From: Aphrocallistes beatrix | Lineage: Eukaryota; Porifera; Hexactinellida; Sceptrulophora; Aphrocallistidae | Reading direction: 5' to 3' | Assembly: GCA_963281255.1 (NCBI GenBank) | Contig: OY725491.1 | Location: forward strand, 558,001-622,000 | Length of the DNA: 64,000 bases | In this document: piece after piece, positions 45,993 to 57,439 of the stretch | How the letters are laid out: each line of letters starts with the position of its first letter | Numbering within the stretch: position 1 is the stretch's first letter | Translations under genes and position numbers: made by a program | The notes under the pieces: model-generated | What the model was told of the DNA's origin: nothing | Databases searched by the model: none | What the model saw: the letters and a program-made list of their open reading frames with translations, nothing else

Positions 45993-47286
45993 GCTTTGTG
46001 TGGAGCTATTTTCAAATCTGTTTTAAACTCAAAACCAACAATAGCATCTTTGGAATATTTTAATTAAATTCTCATAGTAACTTCTAAGAGTGTTAATCAG
46101 ATGATAGACTTTGGAAATTGCCAACATTCCGAATTTTATCTCGTTTATTACACAATAGTATTATATTGGTGATCGCCAATGAGTTTATCTCAAAACTTCC
46201 ATACGTTAAATGAAGATAGATTGATTGAGTTTCTACTCATTGTTCCTTCCTCTGATACAGGTTCAGGGCCATGGAGCACTAACCTAAGAAGAGAAGGCCA
46301 CACTTCTCTCACACGAATTATTTTAAGGATCTGAGCAAGGTGGAGGAATAATTTATCTGCAAGATGTGGGAAGGGATTATCCGTGAACCGAGTTTATCGA
46401 ATGGAGAAATAACTTGTTTGGTGTGCAGCGAGACTCCTGGCCAATTAAATCCTGTGAATTTGGTGGGAACTTTAATAAATAAACTATCACATGCGCGCTT
46501 CACTAGCTTGTGCTGCGCGCGGCTTTCAGACACTGCGTGTCCGCAGAGTCCTGGAGTTACTCAATCTGACCTATTTTTTTTTTTACTTTATATAAATATT
46601 GTAAACAAAAGTTAACGAATAATTTCTCATATGGATCCGTAAATATAATATTCGAAATCTACACCCCGGCGAGGTGTGAAGATTTCGCTTAGATCTTCGA
46701 ACATAATTGCCTCATTATTATTTACCTGTGTGCGAAATTTCACATTTCTAGCACCTCCATGTTCCTCAATCAATTCTGGACAAAAAAAAAAACACCATTG
46801 CGTTTTAATATACAGTACCCGGACAAAAGTATTCGACCACCACAGAAAATGCCATACAAATAGTGTTAAAGTGGGTCTATTCATAAAGGAATATGTTCTC
46901 AAACTGTAAGGAATACTCTTTTTTTTATTTCAAATTCGTAAACTACACATTCTAATTACTCATAATTGATAGCTTCAGCCATAGCCTACTACATACAGGC
47001 CGTTTCACTGAACAATTTTCCATGGTACCAGGGATAAGATAAAGTGGATTTTCTTACGCACCCATAATATGAATAAATAATTTTTGTTCCAAATCTGCTA
47101 ATTCATCATTTGTTTGATGCATAAGTATATGAAACTAGTCTACGTTCCAATAAATTAATATCAATGTTATGGCTATTTTCTTTCTCTGCTATATGGTTCC
47201 TTTTTACTTTTACGTTGTATTTGTTCTTGAATGTTAGCTCTCAACTGTTTCTATACATATAAGGATGCGCCACGCAGCAAAGGGCA

Positions 47287-47958
47287 ATGGGGAGGCGGGA
47301 TGGACCTACAAGGAAGTATCCGGCAAGCCAATTCCCTAAGAAGGGTCGGTGCTTTATTTGCGACTCGAACAGGCACTTTATGGCCCAATGCCCGGAACGG
47401 CACTGTGCGAAATGTGGCGAAAGAGGACACGAGGTCCGCTATTGCCCACATACACGAAGTCGAAGAGGGGTATTTCAGGCCACGACGCAGCATAGTGTTG
47501 TACATGAGACGGCGGTTGTGGTACCAGTTAAATGGAACGGCAAACCCATCAATGTAATGATGGACACGGGGGCGGATCCTTCGGTGGTGGACAGAGGCAC
47601 CGTACAAAAGATGAATATTCCTTACAGCACAAAGTACAGTCAAGTGTATGGGCTAGGGCGGACAGCGCTTGCGGTCTGTGGTACGGCCTGCGTGGCGATG
47701 GATGTGGGGGATGGTCGACCACTAGAACACGAAATCGAAATACTCGATACTAACAATAGGGTGGTTATATTGGGGCGAAGGTTCCTCGCGCGCTTCAAGA
47801 ATACTACTTTCGATTGGGAAAACATGAGAGTTAGGCTAGGTGGTTGTTGGAAAACCTCTTTAGCTGCGGCACGCGGGGATACGCGGCGACTAGAGCAGAA
47901 ATTATGCAGACTGAGATGGGAAAGGAGGGAGATAGCTTGGAGGCCAGGTTCGATATAA
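47287..47958 (+). pseudogene. Ty3/Gypsy gag-end and protease fragment
   Basis: The reading frame has two zinc knuckles (CX2CX4HX4C type: CFICDSNRHFMAQC, then CAKCGERGHEVRYC) and a retroviral-type aspartic protease with DTGA active-site motif. They are followed by a hydrophobic flap and ILGRRFL. This is the nucleocapsid-protease junction of a Gypsy-like retrotransposon. The upstream capsid part is missing. Homology continues into reverse transcriptase in another frame, so either a frameshift or a breakage lies near 47880-47930. GC content is clearly above its surroundings. Confidence 0.85.
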
Positions 47959-48821
47959 ACCCGAAACTATCACCGCGAGAAGAGACAGCCATACGCAAGG
48001 TGCTGTCGAGATGGAAAGACGTTTTCGCGGAGAACCCGAAGAACCCGCGCGAAATTGGAACCGCGGAACACGTTATCACTCTTCTGGATGAGCGGCCGAT
48101 CAGAAGCCGGCCGTTGCGTGTTTCTCCGGAAATTGAGGCGGAGGTATCCAAGCAGATAGATGAAATGCTCGAGAATGGGATCATACGTCCCTCTTCTTCC
48201 TCTTGGGCGAGTCGAGTGATCTTAGTGAAGAAAAAGGACGGGACCCATCGATTTGCCGTAGATTTCCGGGATCTCAACGATGTGACGAAGCGAGATGCCT
48301 ATCCGATGCCGGATATCCGAGATGTTTTCGATCGTATGGGAGGGGCAACTGTATTCTCTACACTGGATGGGGCATCCGCATACTGGAGCGTTCCTGTGAA
48401 GGAAAAGCATAGGGAGTTCACTGCGTTTGTTTCAACTCGCGGCCAGTTTGAATTCAACCGCATGCCTTTTGGATTGTCAAACTCACAGGCTACCTATCAG
48501 CGAGCGGTAGACCAGGCTCTACGAGGGTGTCCGAATGTACAGGCATTTGTTGATGACACATGTGTCCACTCGCCCAGTTTCGATACGCACCTGTAGCATT
48601 TGGATGAGGCTCAGTTGGCTATTCTAAAAATTGAGGATGAAGAATGTGAGGATTGGGCTTTTGAGTGTACTGATTGCTGTATTGACGGAAAAGATATGCT
48701 ACGTTGTATTTTAATGACTTCAAGTAACTGTTTACTCAACAACAAGGCCAAGAATATTACTTCTACCACCTCTTGTCCCAAAGATACTCAAAGGAAGATA
48801 CTTAAACTTACATCTAATTAA
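47844..48821 (+). pseudogene. Ty3/Gypsy reverse transcriptase fragment, truncated
   Basis: Open frame 47844-48596 encodes the reverse-transcriptase fingers and palm: VILVKKKDG.RFAVDFRDLN, then FSTLDGASAYW, FNRMPFGLSNSQATYQ and the catalytic FVDD box near its end. A TAG at 48594-48596 interrupts the block where family members continue with a conserved HLDE. The next frame (48600-48821) starts with that HLDE and then loses similarity. RNase H and integrase are absent and no LTRs are seen. It is a dead fragment. Confidence 0.88.
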
Positions 48822-49599
48822 TATATGTATATATATACACCTATATATTTATGTAGTATTCCTTGTCCGTCAACTAAATTATGCCAGCGGTCAGTAATAT
48901 CATTATTGTGGGGTAGATGATGTATAATTACACGATATTAAATATATCAAAATGATATTGTGTTAAATTTAATTGTATTAAAAACTCGACTTTATCTTAT
49001 CCCTGGTCTAAAGTAGTGAAACGGCCTGTATGTAGTAGGCTATGCTTCAGCTTAATTACTAACTCCCAAGATGATAAATATCAACATTTGATACTTGTCC
49101 CAAGTCACAGCCATTATATATGATGGCGTTTAGTGACACAAAGTGGCATAGGTTGATAATTTTCTACATAAGAATAGGTAATTGAGTTGAAACTCTCAAT
49201 TATGAGTAATTAGAATGTGTAGATTACGAATTTGAACTAAAAATAGAGTATTTTCTACTATTTAGGGACATGTTCCTTTTAAAAAAGATCTAATTTAATA
49301 CTATTTGTATGTAAGTTTTCGTGGTGGCCGAATACTTTTGTCCGGGCAGTGTACAAGTATAAGATTAAATTCAGTCTCTACCCTCGATCCAATAATTATA
49401 TTCAGCTTCTCAACTTTTACCTTTTTGAGGGACAGTAGTACCTCGTCTATGTCGTTAAGCTATCTCTCCCTATTAATAGATATGAGGGAAGAGGTGAATT
49501 CAGCAAAGATAACATATTCAACAATACTTTGAGCCAATATATACAGATTAACATATAACATTCATTGTCCACTTATTTCATTCTACCGAAAAATTTCTA

Positions 49600-51595
49600 T
49601 CAGCGCCATAATTGTACACCGGAGTGATCATGGTGATAAAAATCCCGAGTTGGAAGTCTGAAAAGATGGTAGCCATTTGCTAGTATACGGTTAGCAAGGT
49701 CATTGTCTTCAAATCCCCACTTCCCCTTAAACTTTGTGGTATCCATACCTCCTACTTTCTCCCAGTCTGATTTGAATAAGCCTACAAGCCCGAACCCAGT
49801 AGTGGAATAGAATCCCCCTGTATGGGTCGTTGAATGAAAGACAGCAGCCGAGATAAAATATGATAGGAACAAATCCAGAATAGCTTTGAAAGGTGTGCTT
49901 ACGGATAGTGTCAGGGAGATGAGAAGGAATGTAGAGGTAGAGATCGACAGTGAATATAATGTGATCTGGATTACTCACACTGTCAATTCCGAGGTTGATA
50001 GCAGCAGTCTTCTCCCAAGGTCCGTCCATTTCTATGATAGACCAGTGTTTCAGTCTGCTTTGACGCATCAGAGTTGTAGCATTAATGTGAGGAGATTCAT
50101 AGTTAACTATAATTACACCGAAATCTTCATCTCCCGTTTCAACGTAGATTCGTTCCATATTCTGAACAAACTCTCGCAACATGTGTGGAAAATTGCGATG
50201 TGTTACGAGAAAGTGAATGAAAGTGTTCCCATGCATCTTCATGGCTGTAGGGCGACAGAGAATATCTTGAGGGAGAGAAGTGTGTCCTAACACAACATAC
50301 TCAGATATCAACAGTTCTCTGTCACTCAATCCTTCCACATTGACCAACACTTCTATGAGGTAGAGGTCTCCATTGGTTGGATCCACCAGTCTCTCCATGT
50401 TAATGAATCTAGACAGTCGTACATTCTTGTAAGAGGAGCGTAGTTGATCCATGAAGATACGTACTAGTTTGTCTTTATCACTAGAAGGGATGACAGCATT
50501 GGTTATCATTTGATGCCCGGTTTGACGGTAAAGCTTGTGGTCAGGATGTGTGTACACCAGTTGCAATTTCTTAGCATCTTTAATGGAACCTTTCTCAACA
50601 TAAGAGAGCTGGTAGTCACACAGAGGAATAGGATGGTTCTCCTGACTCCCAATTGAATTAATGTCAACAGTTGGAAGTGAATAGATACTGTTCCTCTCAT
50701 CTGGACTGTGGAAGAAGTGTTTAACCTGAGGACTAGGCTCATGGAGAGGTAATGACTTTAGAGAATACGTCTCAGAGATAACCTTCGGACCGAAGTCATT
50801 GATATAAGGCAAGATACAATTATGTTCTATTTGTTGGTGATCGTTAGTTTCAGGTATCTTCCACTTTATCACTAACAAACATTCCACACTGCTCACATGC
50901 ATAATCTCCAAGTATTGCTTCTTATTGGCTTCAAGGTCGGCTGTTATGTTTGTTACCTTTCCAGTTACTCCATTCTGTGAGTGAGATGATTGGGAGGTAG
51001 TCTGCTGTTGCTCTAATGCATTGGAAGGTTGGTCGTCTGGAGATAGCCATATCTCTATACTGCCAGAGAATGTTACCTCTATAGAATATTCCCCACTGAC
51101 GGGAGGAATGATATAGCCAAACACTCTCTGCCCAAAGCCTTTATTTCCATTTATTATTTTTAGTGAGTTCGTAAAGCTCTTTTCATAAGGGTTGTAAGGG
51201 AAACCAAGTTTAGCTTTCAACATGTCTATCGATTGAGTATAATGATCGTTCCAAATATAGACGTTGAAAGATCCTCTTTTGGGAGGTGGGATTAGATCGT
51301 TTTTAAGGTTGACACTGTACAAAGCTTCAAGATTTATGAAGGAAGTCCCGAAACTATTACTGTTAACGACATTCGTAATTCTCTTTCTTAACTCTGGTAA
51401 ATTAGGATCAAAATCATATTTTTTTTCTGTAGGAGAGATAAGATCAGTTTTAGGAATTATTATTTCTTTCGTAACCTCGAAATAGTTTCTTACAATTTGA
51501 AAACTGACCGTGCATAAGCAGATATAAAGTAGACTATACAAGCATAACCTTGACCTATTCCTGATCTTCCAGCGCATCCGTAGACACCTCATCAC
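49600..51595 (-). pseudogene. B4GALNT3/4-like: PA14/B4GALNT3-like glycosyltransferase, frameshifted copy
   Basis: Single-exon gene closely similar to 53090-55087. Type II membrane topology: short basic N-terminus, hydrophobic helix around YSLLYICLCTVSFQIV, then a PA14 lectin-like domain (about residues 105-245) and the C-terminal galactosaminyltransferase domain. The main frame (51595 to about 49820) reads well to FVPIIFY and then goes out of frame. The rest of the domain (GFYSTTGFGLVGLFKSDWEK.. to LWR) continues in the frame ending at 49600. Against the intact paralogue, the C run at 49814-49818 has one extra base. It could be a real inactivation or a homopolymer sequencing error. Confidence 0.85.
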
Positions 51596-53089
51596 GATGA
51601 AACGATTTGAATTTCTGCTAGACTAGTTAATTGGAAGGAGTGAAACAATATAGAGTACATTCTGTTTCAATTAACAGATCTTATTTTGTATTTCTTCTGA
51701 TCACGCTTGAAGAAATTATCCACATTATACATACTTGCTAAATGTACTATTTTTTGTGGGACGTCCCGCTTTGTTCACTCTTCTTTTGAGCTATTTTTCT
51801 CAAGAATCCCGCTTTTACATGAAATTTTCCGATTATATCCCGATTTTTTGGATTTATGTATGATACTTTTCTATTGCGTCCCGCTTTCATCATGACTCAG
51901 GTTGGCAGGTTGGCATGTTATCAGAATAACAAAATTCAATCTGCAAATGAATTTTAATATTTCAACCATTTAATTTAGAGAAAACTAAGCAATTTGAGTG
52001 TTAAATTCATCGATCGTCCACTGGATAACTTTATTTATTCTCCGTTACCCCTGGAATGTGCTGCGTCATTTCCTGTTGAAGCCATTTTGGGTGGGGAAGC
52101 CATAAAAATGCGCGGTATTTACTATAAATAGAAAAAAACCAAGCAATCCGGGGGATATATATATATATTATAATTATTAATAAGTATTAATCTTTAGTTC
52201 ATAAGTTTATAACGTCGAATCAAAGGCGTAGTTAACTGAAAATATGTGCAACGGGTGTCACACTCTCGCTATGACACTGTGACAGCGTTTAAAAGTTTAA
52301 ATAGTTTAAATAAGGATAACTCTGCAAGCAAAATAAATCGAAAGAACTGAAAGCATACTTCTACACTGCTAGCTAGAAGTGGTCATGTGAGCAGTTCTCA
52401 AATGGTTATTTATCTTATGACCACTAGATTTAGTTAATCATTACCTTGTCATTACTTAGTAAAGCAGATTAGATCCGTACTTAGTAATATTGTTTCACTT
52501 CTTCGAAGTCTTTGATTGGTTAATATTTCTCTAATTCATGATAGTATTATCATAATGCAGTACTTTTAGGGTAATTACGGCTAGACTAAGATTATTAATA
52601 TTCATTTGATCCAGCGAAATTTCTGGGTCAGATGCTCAACATGAATCATTTATACACTGGCTACTCGTCAAGTATATGTATCTTTCTAAATGTGTTACTT
52701 GTAAGAAATGGTCCAGTAGATCTTTTCAAGATTAAATTGACGTCGTACATCACCAGTGATATCTTGATACGGAAAATAATTATTTAGAGCTTCTTAGGGC
52801 TTTTATATCTTCTAGACACACTTCTACCGAATTCTCAATAATTTATCTGAGATCACTCGTTTTTACCAATAAATAATGATCGACGTGCAACATTGCTAAT
52901 GCATTTGGAATATTTCACGAGTGAGAGAAGACCACGGTAGAGAGTCACCTCATCGGTACCATGAGGGTATCTCTCTGCTGGAGCTTATTGGAATTTGTGA
53001 GGCATAAAGAGGTTCTAAAGTATACTAAGCATTTTAATATGATCGTGACAGTTAATGCAAACATATTTCAATTCTCTCAACATAGTGCA
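51596..53089. other. Intergenic between the two glycosyltransferase copies
   Basis: Contains a family H repeat (51730-51917), a reversed CTATTTATAG repeat and a SINE-like tail near 52930-52990. A 95-bp stretch at 52480-52575 recurs at 56913-56997, marking the duplicated block. No gene seen. Confidence 0.55.
52030..52155 (-). repeat. CTATTTATAG repeat copy between glycosyltransferase genes, reversed
   Basis: Reversed near-complete copy, from CCGTTACCCCTGG to ACTATAAATAG and 'aatccggggg'. Confidence 0.7.
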
Positions 53090-55087
53090 TCATCTCCATA
53101 ATCTTACAGTGGAGTGATCCTGGTGATAGAAATCCCGAGTTGGAAGTCTGAAAAGATGGTAGCCATTTGCGAGTATACGATCAGCAACATCATTGTCTTC
53201 ATAGCCCCACTTCCCCTTAAACTTGGTTGTGTTCATACCTCCTACTTTCTCCCAGTCTGTTTTGAATAAACTGACAAGCCCGAAACCTCCTGTGGAATAC
53301 ATTCCCCTGTTTGATATATCGAATGAGATAACAGGGTCGAAATAGAATATGATAGGAACAAATCCAGAATAGCTTTGAAAGGTGTGCTTACGGATAGTGT
53401 CAGGGAGATGAGAAGGAATGTAGAGGTAGAGATCGACAGTGAATATAATGTGATCTGGATTACTCACACTATCAATTCCGAGGTTGATAGCAGCAGTCTT
53501 CTCCCAAGGTCCGTCCATTTCTATGATAGACCAGTGTTTCAGTTTGCTTTGACGCATCAGAGTTGTAGCATTAATGTGAGGAGATTCATAGTTAACTATA
53601 ATTACACCGAAATCTTCATCTCCCGTTTCAACGTAGATTCGTTCCATGTTTTGAACAAACTCTCGCAACATTTGTGGGATATTGCGATGTGTTACGAGAA
53701 AGTGAATGAAAGTGTTCCTATGCATCTTCATGGCTGTAGGCCGACAGAGAATATCTTGAGGGAGAGAAGTGTGTCCTAACACAACATACTCGGATATCAA
53801 CAGTTCTCTGTCACTCAATCCTTCCACATTGACCAACACTTCTATGAGGTAGAGGTCTCCATTGGTTGGATTCACCAGTCTCTCCATGTTAATGAGTCGA
53901 GATAGTCGTACTTTCTTGTAAGAGGAGCGTAGCTGATCCAGGAAGATACGTATTAACTTGTCTTTATCACTTGAAGGGATAATGGAATTGCTTAGCATAT
54001 GATCAGAGGTTTCACGATAAAGTTTATGTTCAGGATGTGTGTATACTATTTGCAATCTGCTAGCTTCTTTGATTGAACTTTTTTCAACATAAGAGAGTTG
54101 GTAGTCACACAGAGGAATAGAATGGTTATCCTGACTCCCAAATGAATTAATGTCAACAGTTGGAAGTGAATAGATGCTATTCCTCTCATCTGGAATGTGG
54201 AAGAAGTGTTTAACCTGAGGACTAGGCTCATGGATAAGTAATGGCTTTGGAGAATAAGTCTCAGAGCTAACCTTCGGGCCGAAGTCATTGACATAAGGCA
54301 AGATGCAATCCTGCTCTATTTGCTGGTGATCGTTAGTTTCTGGCATCTTCCATTTTATCACCAACAAACATTCCACACTGCTCACATGCAGAATCTCCAA
54401 GTATTGCTTCTTATTAACTTCAAGATCGGCTGTTATGCTTGTTACCTTTCCAGTTACTCCATTCTGTGAGTGAGATGATTGGGAGGTAGTCTGCTGTTGC
54501 TTTAATGCATTGGAAGGTTGGTCGTCTGGAGATAGCCATATCTCTACACTACCAGAGAATGTTACCTCTATAGAATATTCCCCACTGACGGGAGGAATGA
54601 TATAGCCAAACACTCTCTGCCCAAAGCCTTTATTCCTATTTATTATTTTCAGTGAGTTAGTTGAGGTCTTTTTGTAAGGATTATAAGGGAAACCAAGCTT
54701 GCTCTTCAATATGTCTATCGATGGAAACTGGTGATCATTCCAAATATAGACGTTGAATGAACCTCTTTTGGGAGGTGGGATTAGGTCATTTTTAAGGTTG
54801 ACACTGTATAAAGCTTCAGGATTTATGAAAGAATTTGCAAAACCTTTGCTGTTAACGACTTTAATGATTCTCTTTCTTAACTCTGGTAAATTAGGATCAA
54901 AATCGAAGTGCTTTTCAGTAGGAGAGACAGGATCAGTTTTATACATTAATATCTTCGCTTCCATATCAAAATAGTTTCTTAGAATACATAAATATATCAT
55001 GAATAAACAGATAAGAAATAGAATATATAATCTTGTCCTTTTCCTGAACTTTAACCTGCTCCATAAGTGCCTCATCACAATGAACAC
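53090..55087 (-). CDS. B4GALNT3/4-like: PA14-containing beta-1,4-N-acetylgalactosaminyltransferase-like protein
   Basis: Intact 665-residue single-exon frame. Predicted Golgi type II enzyme; the family transfers GalNAc to GlcNAc-terminated glycans. N-terminal basic stretch and membrane helix (about residues 19-37, LYILFLICLFMIYLCIL). PA14 domain about 105-245 (VYIWNDHQFPSIDILKSKLG, YIIPPVSGEYSIEVTFSGSV). C-terminal CHGN/B4GALNT domain has VIIVNYESPHINATTL, INLGIDSV, the metal-site region FTVDLYLYIPSHLP, GFGLVSLFKTDWEKVGGMN, KWGYEDNDVADRIL and YHQDHS. The usual D-x-D/D-x-H metal motif reads D-L-Y here. The start Met at 55087 is followed by a second Met four residues on, and either could be used. 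The lack of introns in both copies suggests retroposition of an ancestor or an intronless family. Confidence 0.9.
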   Translation of the reverse strand: MFIVMRHLWSRLKFRKRTRLYILFLICLFMIYLCILRNYFDMEAKILMYKTDPVSPTEKHFDFDPNLPELRKRIIKVVNSKGFANSFINPEALYSVNLKNDLIPPPKRGSFNVYIWNDHQFPSIDILKSKLGFPYNPYKKTSTNSLKIINRNKGFGQRVFGYIIPPVSGEYSIEVTFSGSVEIWLSPDDQPSNALKQQQTTSQSSHSQNGVTGKVTSITADLEVNKKQYLEILHVSSVECLLVIKWKMPETNDHQQIEQDCILPYVNDFGPKVSSETYSPKPLLIHEPSPQVKHFFHIPDERNSIYSLPTVDINSFGSQDNHSIPLCDYQLSYVEKSSIKEASRLQIVYTHPEHKLYRETSDHMLSNSIIPSSDKDKLIRIFLDQLRSSYKKVRLSRLINMERLVNPTNGDLYLIEVLVNVEGLSDRELLISEYVVLGHTSLPQDILCRPTAMKMHRNTFIHFLVTHRNIPQMLREFVQNMERIYVETGDEDFGVIIVNYESPHINATTLMRQSKLKHWSIIEMDGPWEKTAAINLGIDSVSNPDHIIFTVDLYLYIPSHLPDTIRKHTFQSYSGFVPIIFYFDPVISFDISNRGMYSTGGFGLVSLFKTDWEKVGGMNTTKFKGKWGYEDNDVADRILANGYHLFRLPTRDFYHQDHSTVRLWR

Positions 55088-55540
55088 AAATCGAAATTGT
55101 GAAATACTGACTTGTACGCGTAGTAGTTTTTTTAATTAATTAAATTTTTAATTAACTGAAAAAGTTGGAGAATAATCGATCATTAAATTTTAGAAAGATT
55201 AAACATCTCAAAGATTACAGCGAATTGTCTACTCAAAGCAGTTTAAAAGCTGTATACGATATTTACTTATATATGCCCACAACGATTATTTTGCAAATTT
55301 TTGATTTCATTAAATATATAATACGTTTATCATTCAGGACTTGGTCTTCAGATAACTATGCATATATTTAATGATTCATTGTGCATTTCTAGTTATCCGT
55401 GAAACCCAAATGAAAGTGAAACCATTTTTAATAATGATATGTTCAAATAAACCTTATAAATCTCTCAGGTTACTATGTAAGTATGTTATATGGATTATAA
55501 CCAAAACCTTTTAACATATAAGGTTTTAAGAGGTGCATGC

Positions 55541-56196
55541 ATTTGTCAGAATTTTGAGGTTGTCATTTGTCAGAATTATCCTAGTTGTCACTTGTCAGAA
55601 TGGTTTTAGGACTGCTGTCATTTGTCAGAATGGTTTTTAAGGAATGGCGGATGTTTCGTTGCTGATATTTTTTTGAATGAAATTAAAGAATCCTCACTTT
55701 CATTCTCCCATTCATTCTACCAAATAATAAATGACAATCACCAACCCCTCACGAAATAAAACCACTCTCGAGTGCCATTTTATATTAATTCAAACTCAAA
55801 ATGCCCACTTTCTCTTTGCTCATATGCAAAATATTCTCGAAAATGCCCACTCTCACTCTCCTATCAATTCTGTTCAGCTTTAGAACAAATTAATGTTTCT
55901 CAACAGTTTGTAATTCCATTCTAAAATATCAGCGACGAAATATCCACCATTTCCTTAAAAACCATTCTGACAAATGACAGTAGTCCTAAAAAACATTCTG
56001 ACAAGTGAAAGCAGTCTTAAAAACCATTCTGACAAATGACAGCAGTCTTAAAGAAACATTCTGACAAATGACAGCAGTCCTAAAAACCATTCTGACAAGT
56101 GACACAGCAGTCTTAAAAACATTCTGACAAGTGACAGCTACGATAATTCTGACAAATAACAACCTCAAAATTCTGACAAATGCAACTCCCTCGGTT
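55541..56196. mobile_element. Foldback/Mutator-like element with tandem-repeat arms
   Basis: Both arms consist of repeated 'ttgtcagaatggtttttaggactgctgtca' units (about 33 bp; two or three on the left, seven or more inverted on the right) around the same core as 18145-18425. Flanked by GGTTTTAAGA on both sides (ending at 55540 and starting at 56197), a 10-bp duplication. Tandem sub-repeats in the inverted arms are the hallmark of foldback elements. Confidence 0.8.
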
Positions 56197-56346
56197 TTAA
56201 GATAGATGGGAAATCAATGGTACAGCACCAGATATAGCAGTTCGACATGTAACTGTAGCCTATTGTTAAAGGGCTTGTTTTGGAGACAGACAGATAATCC
56301 AGCTTGATCGAGCAGCATTTTTATGGAAAGCAATCTTAATTACTAA

Positions 56347-56526
56347 TACAGTAGAATCTCGATTATCCGACACCTGTATAATCCGGAACACCTCTACAAG
56401 CCGACTTTGTTTCTCATCACAATGAGCTTCAAACCATGCAATTTGTACTACATGATCAGACAATTTGGTAATCTGACAATTTTTTTCGTTTCTCAATGAA
56501 TGTCGGACTATGCAGGTTCTACTTTA
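56347..56526. mobile_element. pogo-like MITE (TACAGTAGAATCTCGATTAT)
   Basis: Left end has CAGTAGAATCTCGATTATCC, a form typical of pogo/Tigger-class ends. The right end is a degraded inverted match (gcaggttctactttata). Confidence 0.6.
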
Positions 56527-57109
56527 TACTAAAATATCCTTAATACCCTAGAAAGGCTATTTCCGATAAAAAATTTGGGATAGTTTGAATTATTCTTGAG
56601 TGATAATTTTAAACAAAATTTAACTCCGTACTCTTCAAACCAGTGTAAACACTAGCTTGAAACATTTTCACTTTCTAATGTTTCATTCGTGATTCTAAAT
56701 TCTAAAACAATGGAATGAAAACTCAAGATGTATAGCAACTGAACAAGGATAAATGAGGCATCGAATTTCTCAGGTCCCTTTAATCAACTGGTTTGAATGG
56801 ACTGAGTTGAACATTTTCACGAGCTGTAGTTTGAAATTACGTATATAGATGTTCATCTGTGTACTGTATACATAACACAATCAATTCACTTAGTTGAGAC
56901 ACCGAATTTGGTAATATTGTTACACTTCTTCGAAGTCTTAAAGTTAGTTAATATTTCTCTAATTTGTATGTGTATAATCTTAATGCAGTATTAATCGAAT
57001 ATTCAGGAGGATTGAGGTTATTAATTGTGTCGTTTAGATAATTATATTTAAAATATCATTAACCATAGTCTCGCTTATTTGTGTGTAAGCATTTTGTCTT
57101 TTGCTTGGG

Positions 57110-57290
57110 CATGCCTAATTTCCAGGACAGGACGGGATGCGTCCCGGGAATTAGGCATCTTAACCCGTCCCGTCCCAGAAATTTGGTACCTTTTCTGTCC
57201 CGTCCCGGAGATTAGGTATCTTGACTCGTCCCGTCCCGGAAATTAGGTACCTGATGGTTCCGTGCCGTCCCAGAAATTAGGCATGCCCCT
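57110..57290. mobile_element. GGGCATGCCTAAT-ended MITE
   Basis: Inverted ends GGGCATGCCTAATTTC and GAAATTAGGCATGCCC with five internal 'cgtcccgtcccggaaattaggta'-like units. Flanks CTTTTGCT/CTTTTGTT match at 7 of 8. Confidence 0.65.
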
Positions 57291-57439
57291 TTTGTTTCTG
57301 TTTAATGAAACTAATATTTGCAAGATTAGAAGTCAGAATTTGCAATTTAAGGTTTGTATTAGGAGTATTTATATTTATTGAGTGTGTAGCTATTCACTAA
57401 CTTTTCTACTTTTTATACACCATGGATACTTTAGAATAT

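Larger units (their letters stand above)
44300..46810. other. Intergenic region right of villin
   Basis: No gene recognised. It holds a CAGTGCTCGACA-ended segment (44453-44637), a large inverted-repeat element (44744-45492), a CTATTTATAG repeat, a perfect 24-bp hairpin (45931-45992) and AT-rich sequence. A short open frame at 46364-46615 has no support. Confidence 0.5.
46811..49353. mobile_element. Tc1/mariner-like long-TIR element enclosing a retroelement fragment
   Basis: Left end TACAGTACCCGGACAAAAGT and right end ACTTTTGTCCGGGCAGTGTA are inverted. Similarity continues inward, with gaps, to about 47060 on the left and 48985 on the right (both include 'gcctactacatacaggccgtttc' or its complement). 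The right arm has about 150 bp absent from the left. No Tc1 transposase is visible; the inside is occupied by the Gypsy-type fragment. Confidence 0.7.

Noticed and set aside
46364-46615. 83-codon frame with several Cys residues
   Set aside because: No recognisable domain, no splice partners, AT-rich end; not supported.
47251-47643. - strand and other-frame ORFs over the retroelement
   Set aside because: Shadows of the GC-rich protease/RT frames; no conserved motifs.
49886-50290. + strand 134-codon frame, repeated at 53375-53779
   Set aside because: It is the antisense shadow of the two glycosyltransferase copies, repeated only because the genes are duplicated.
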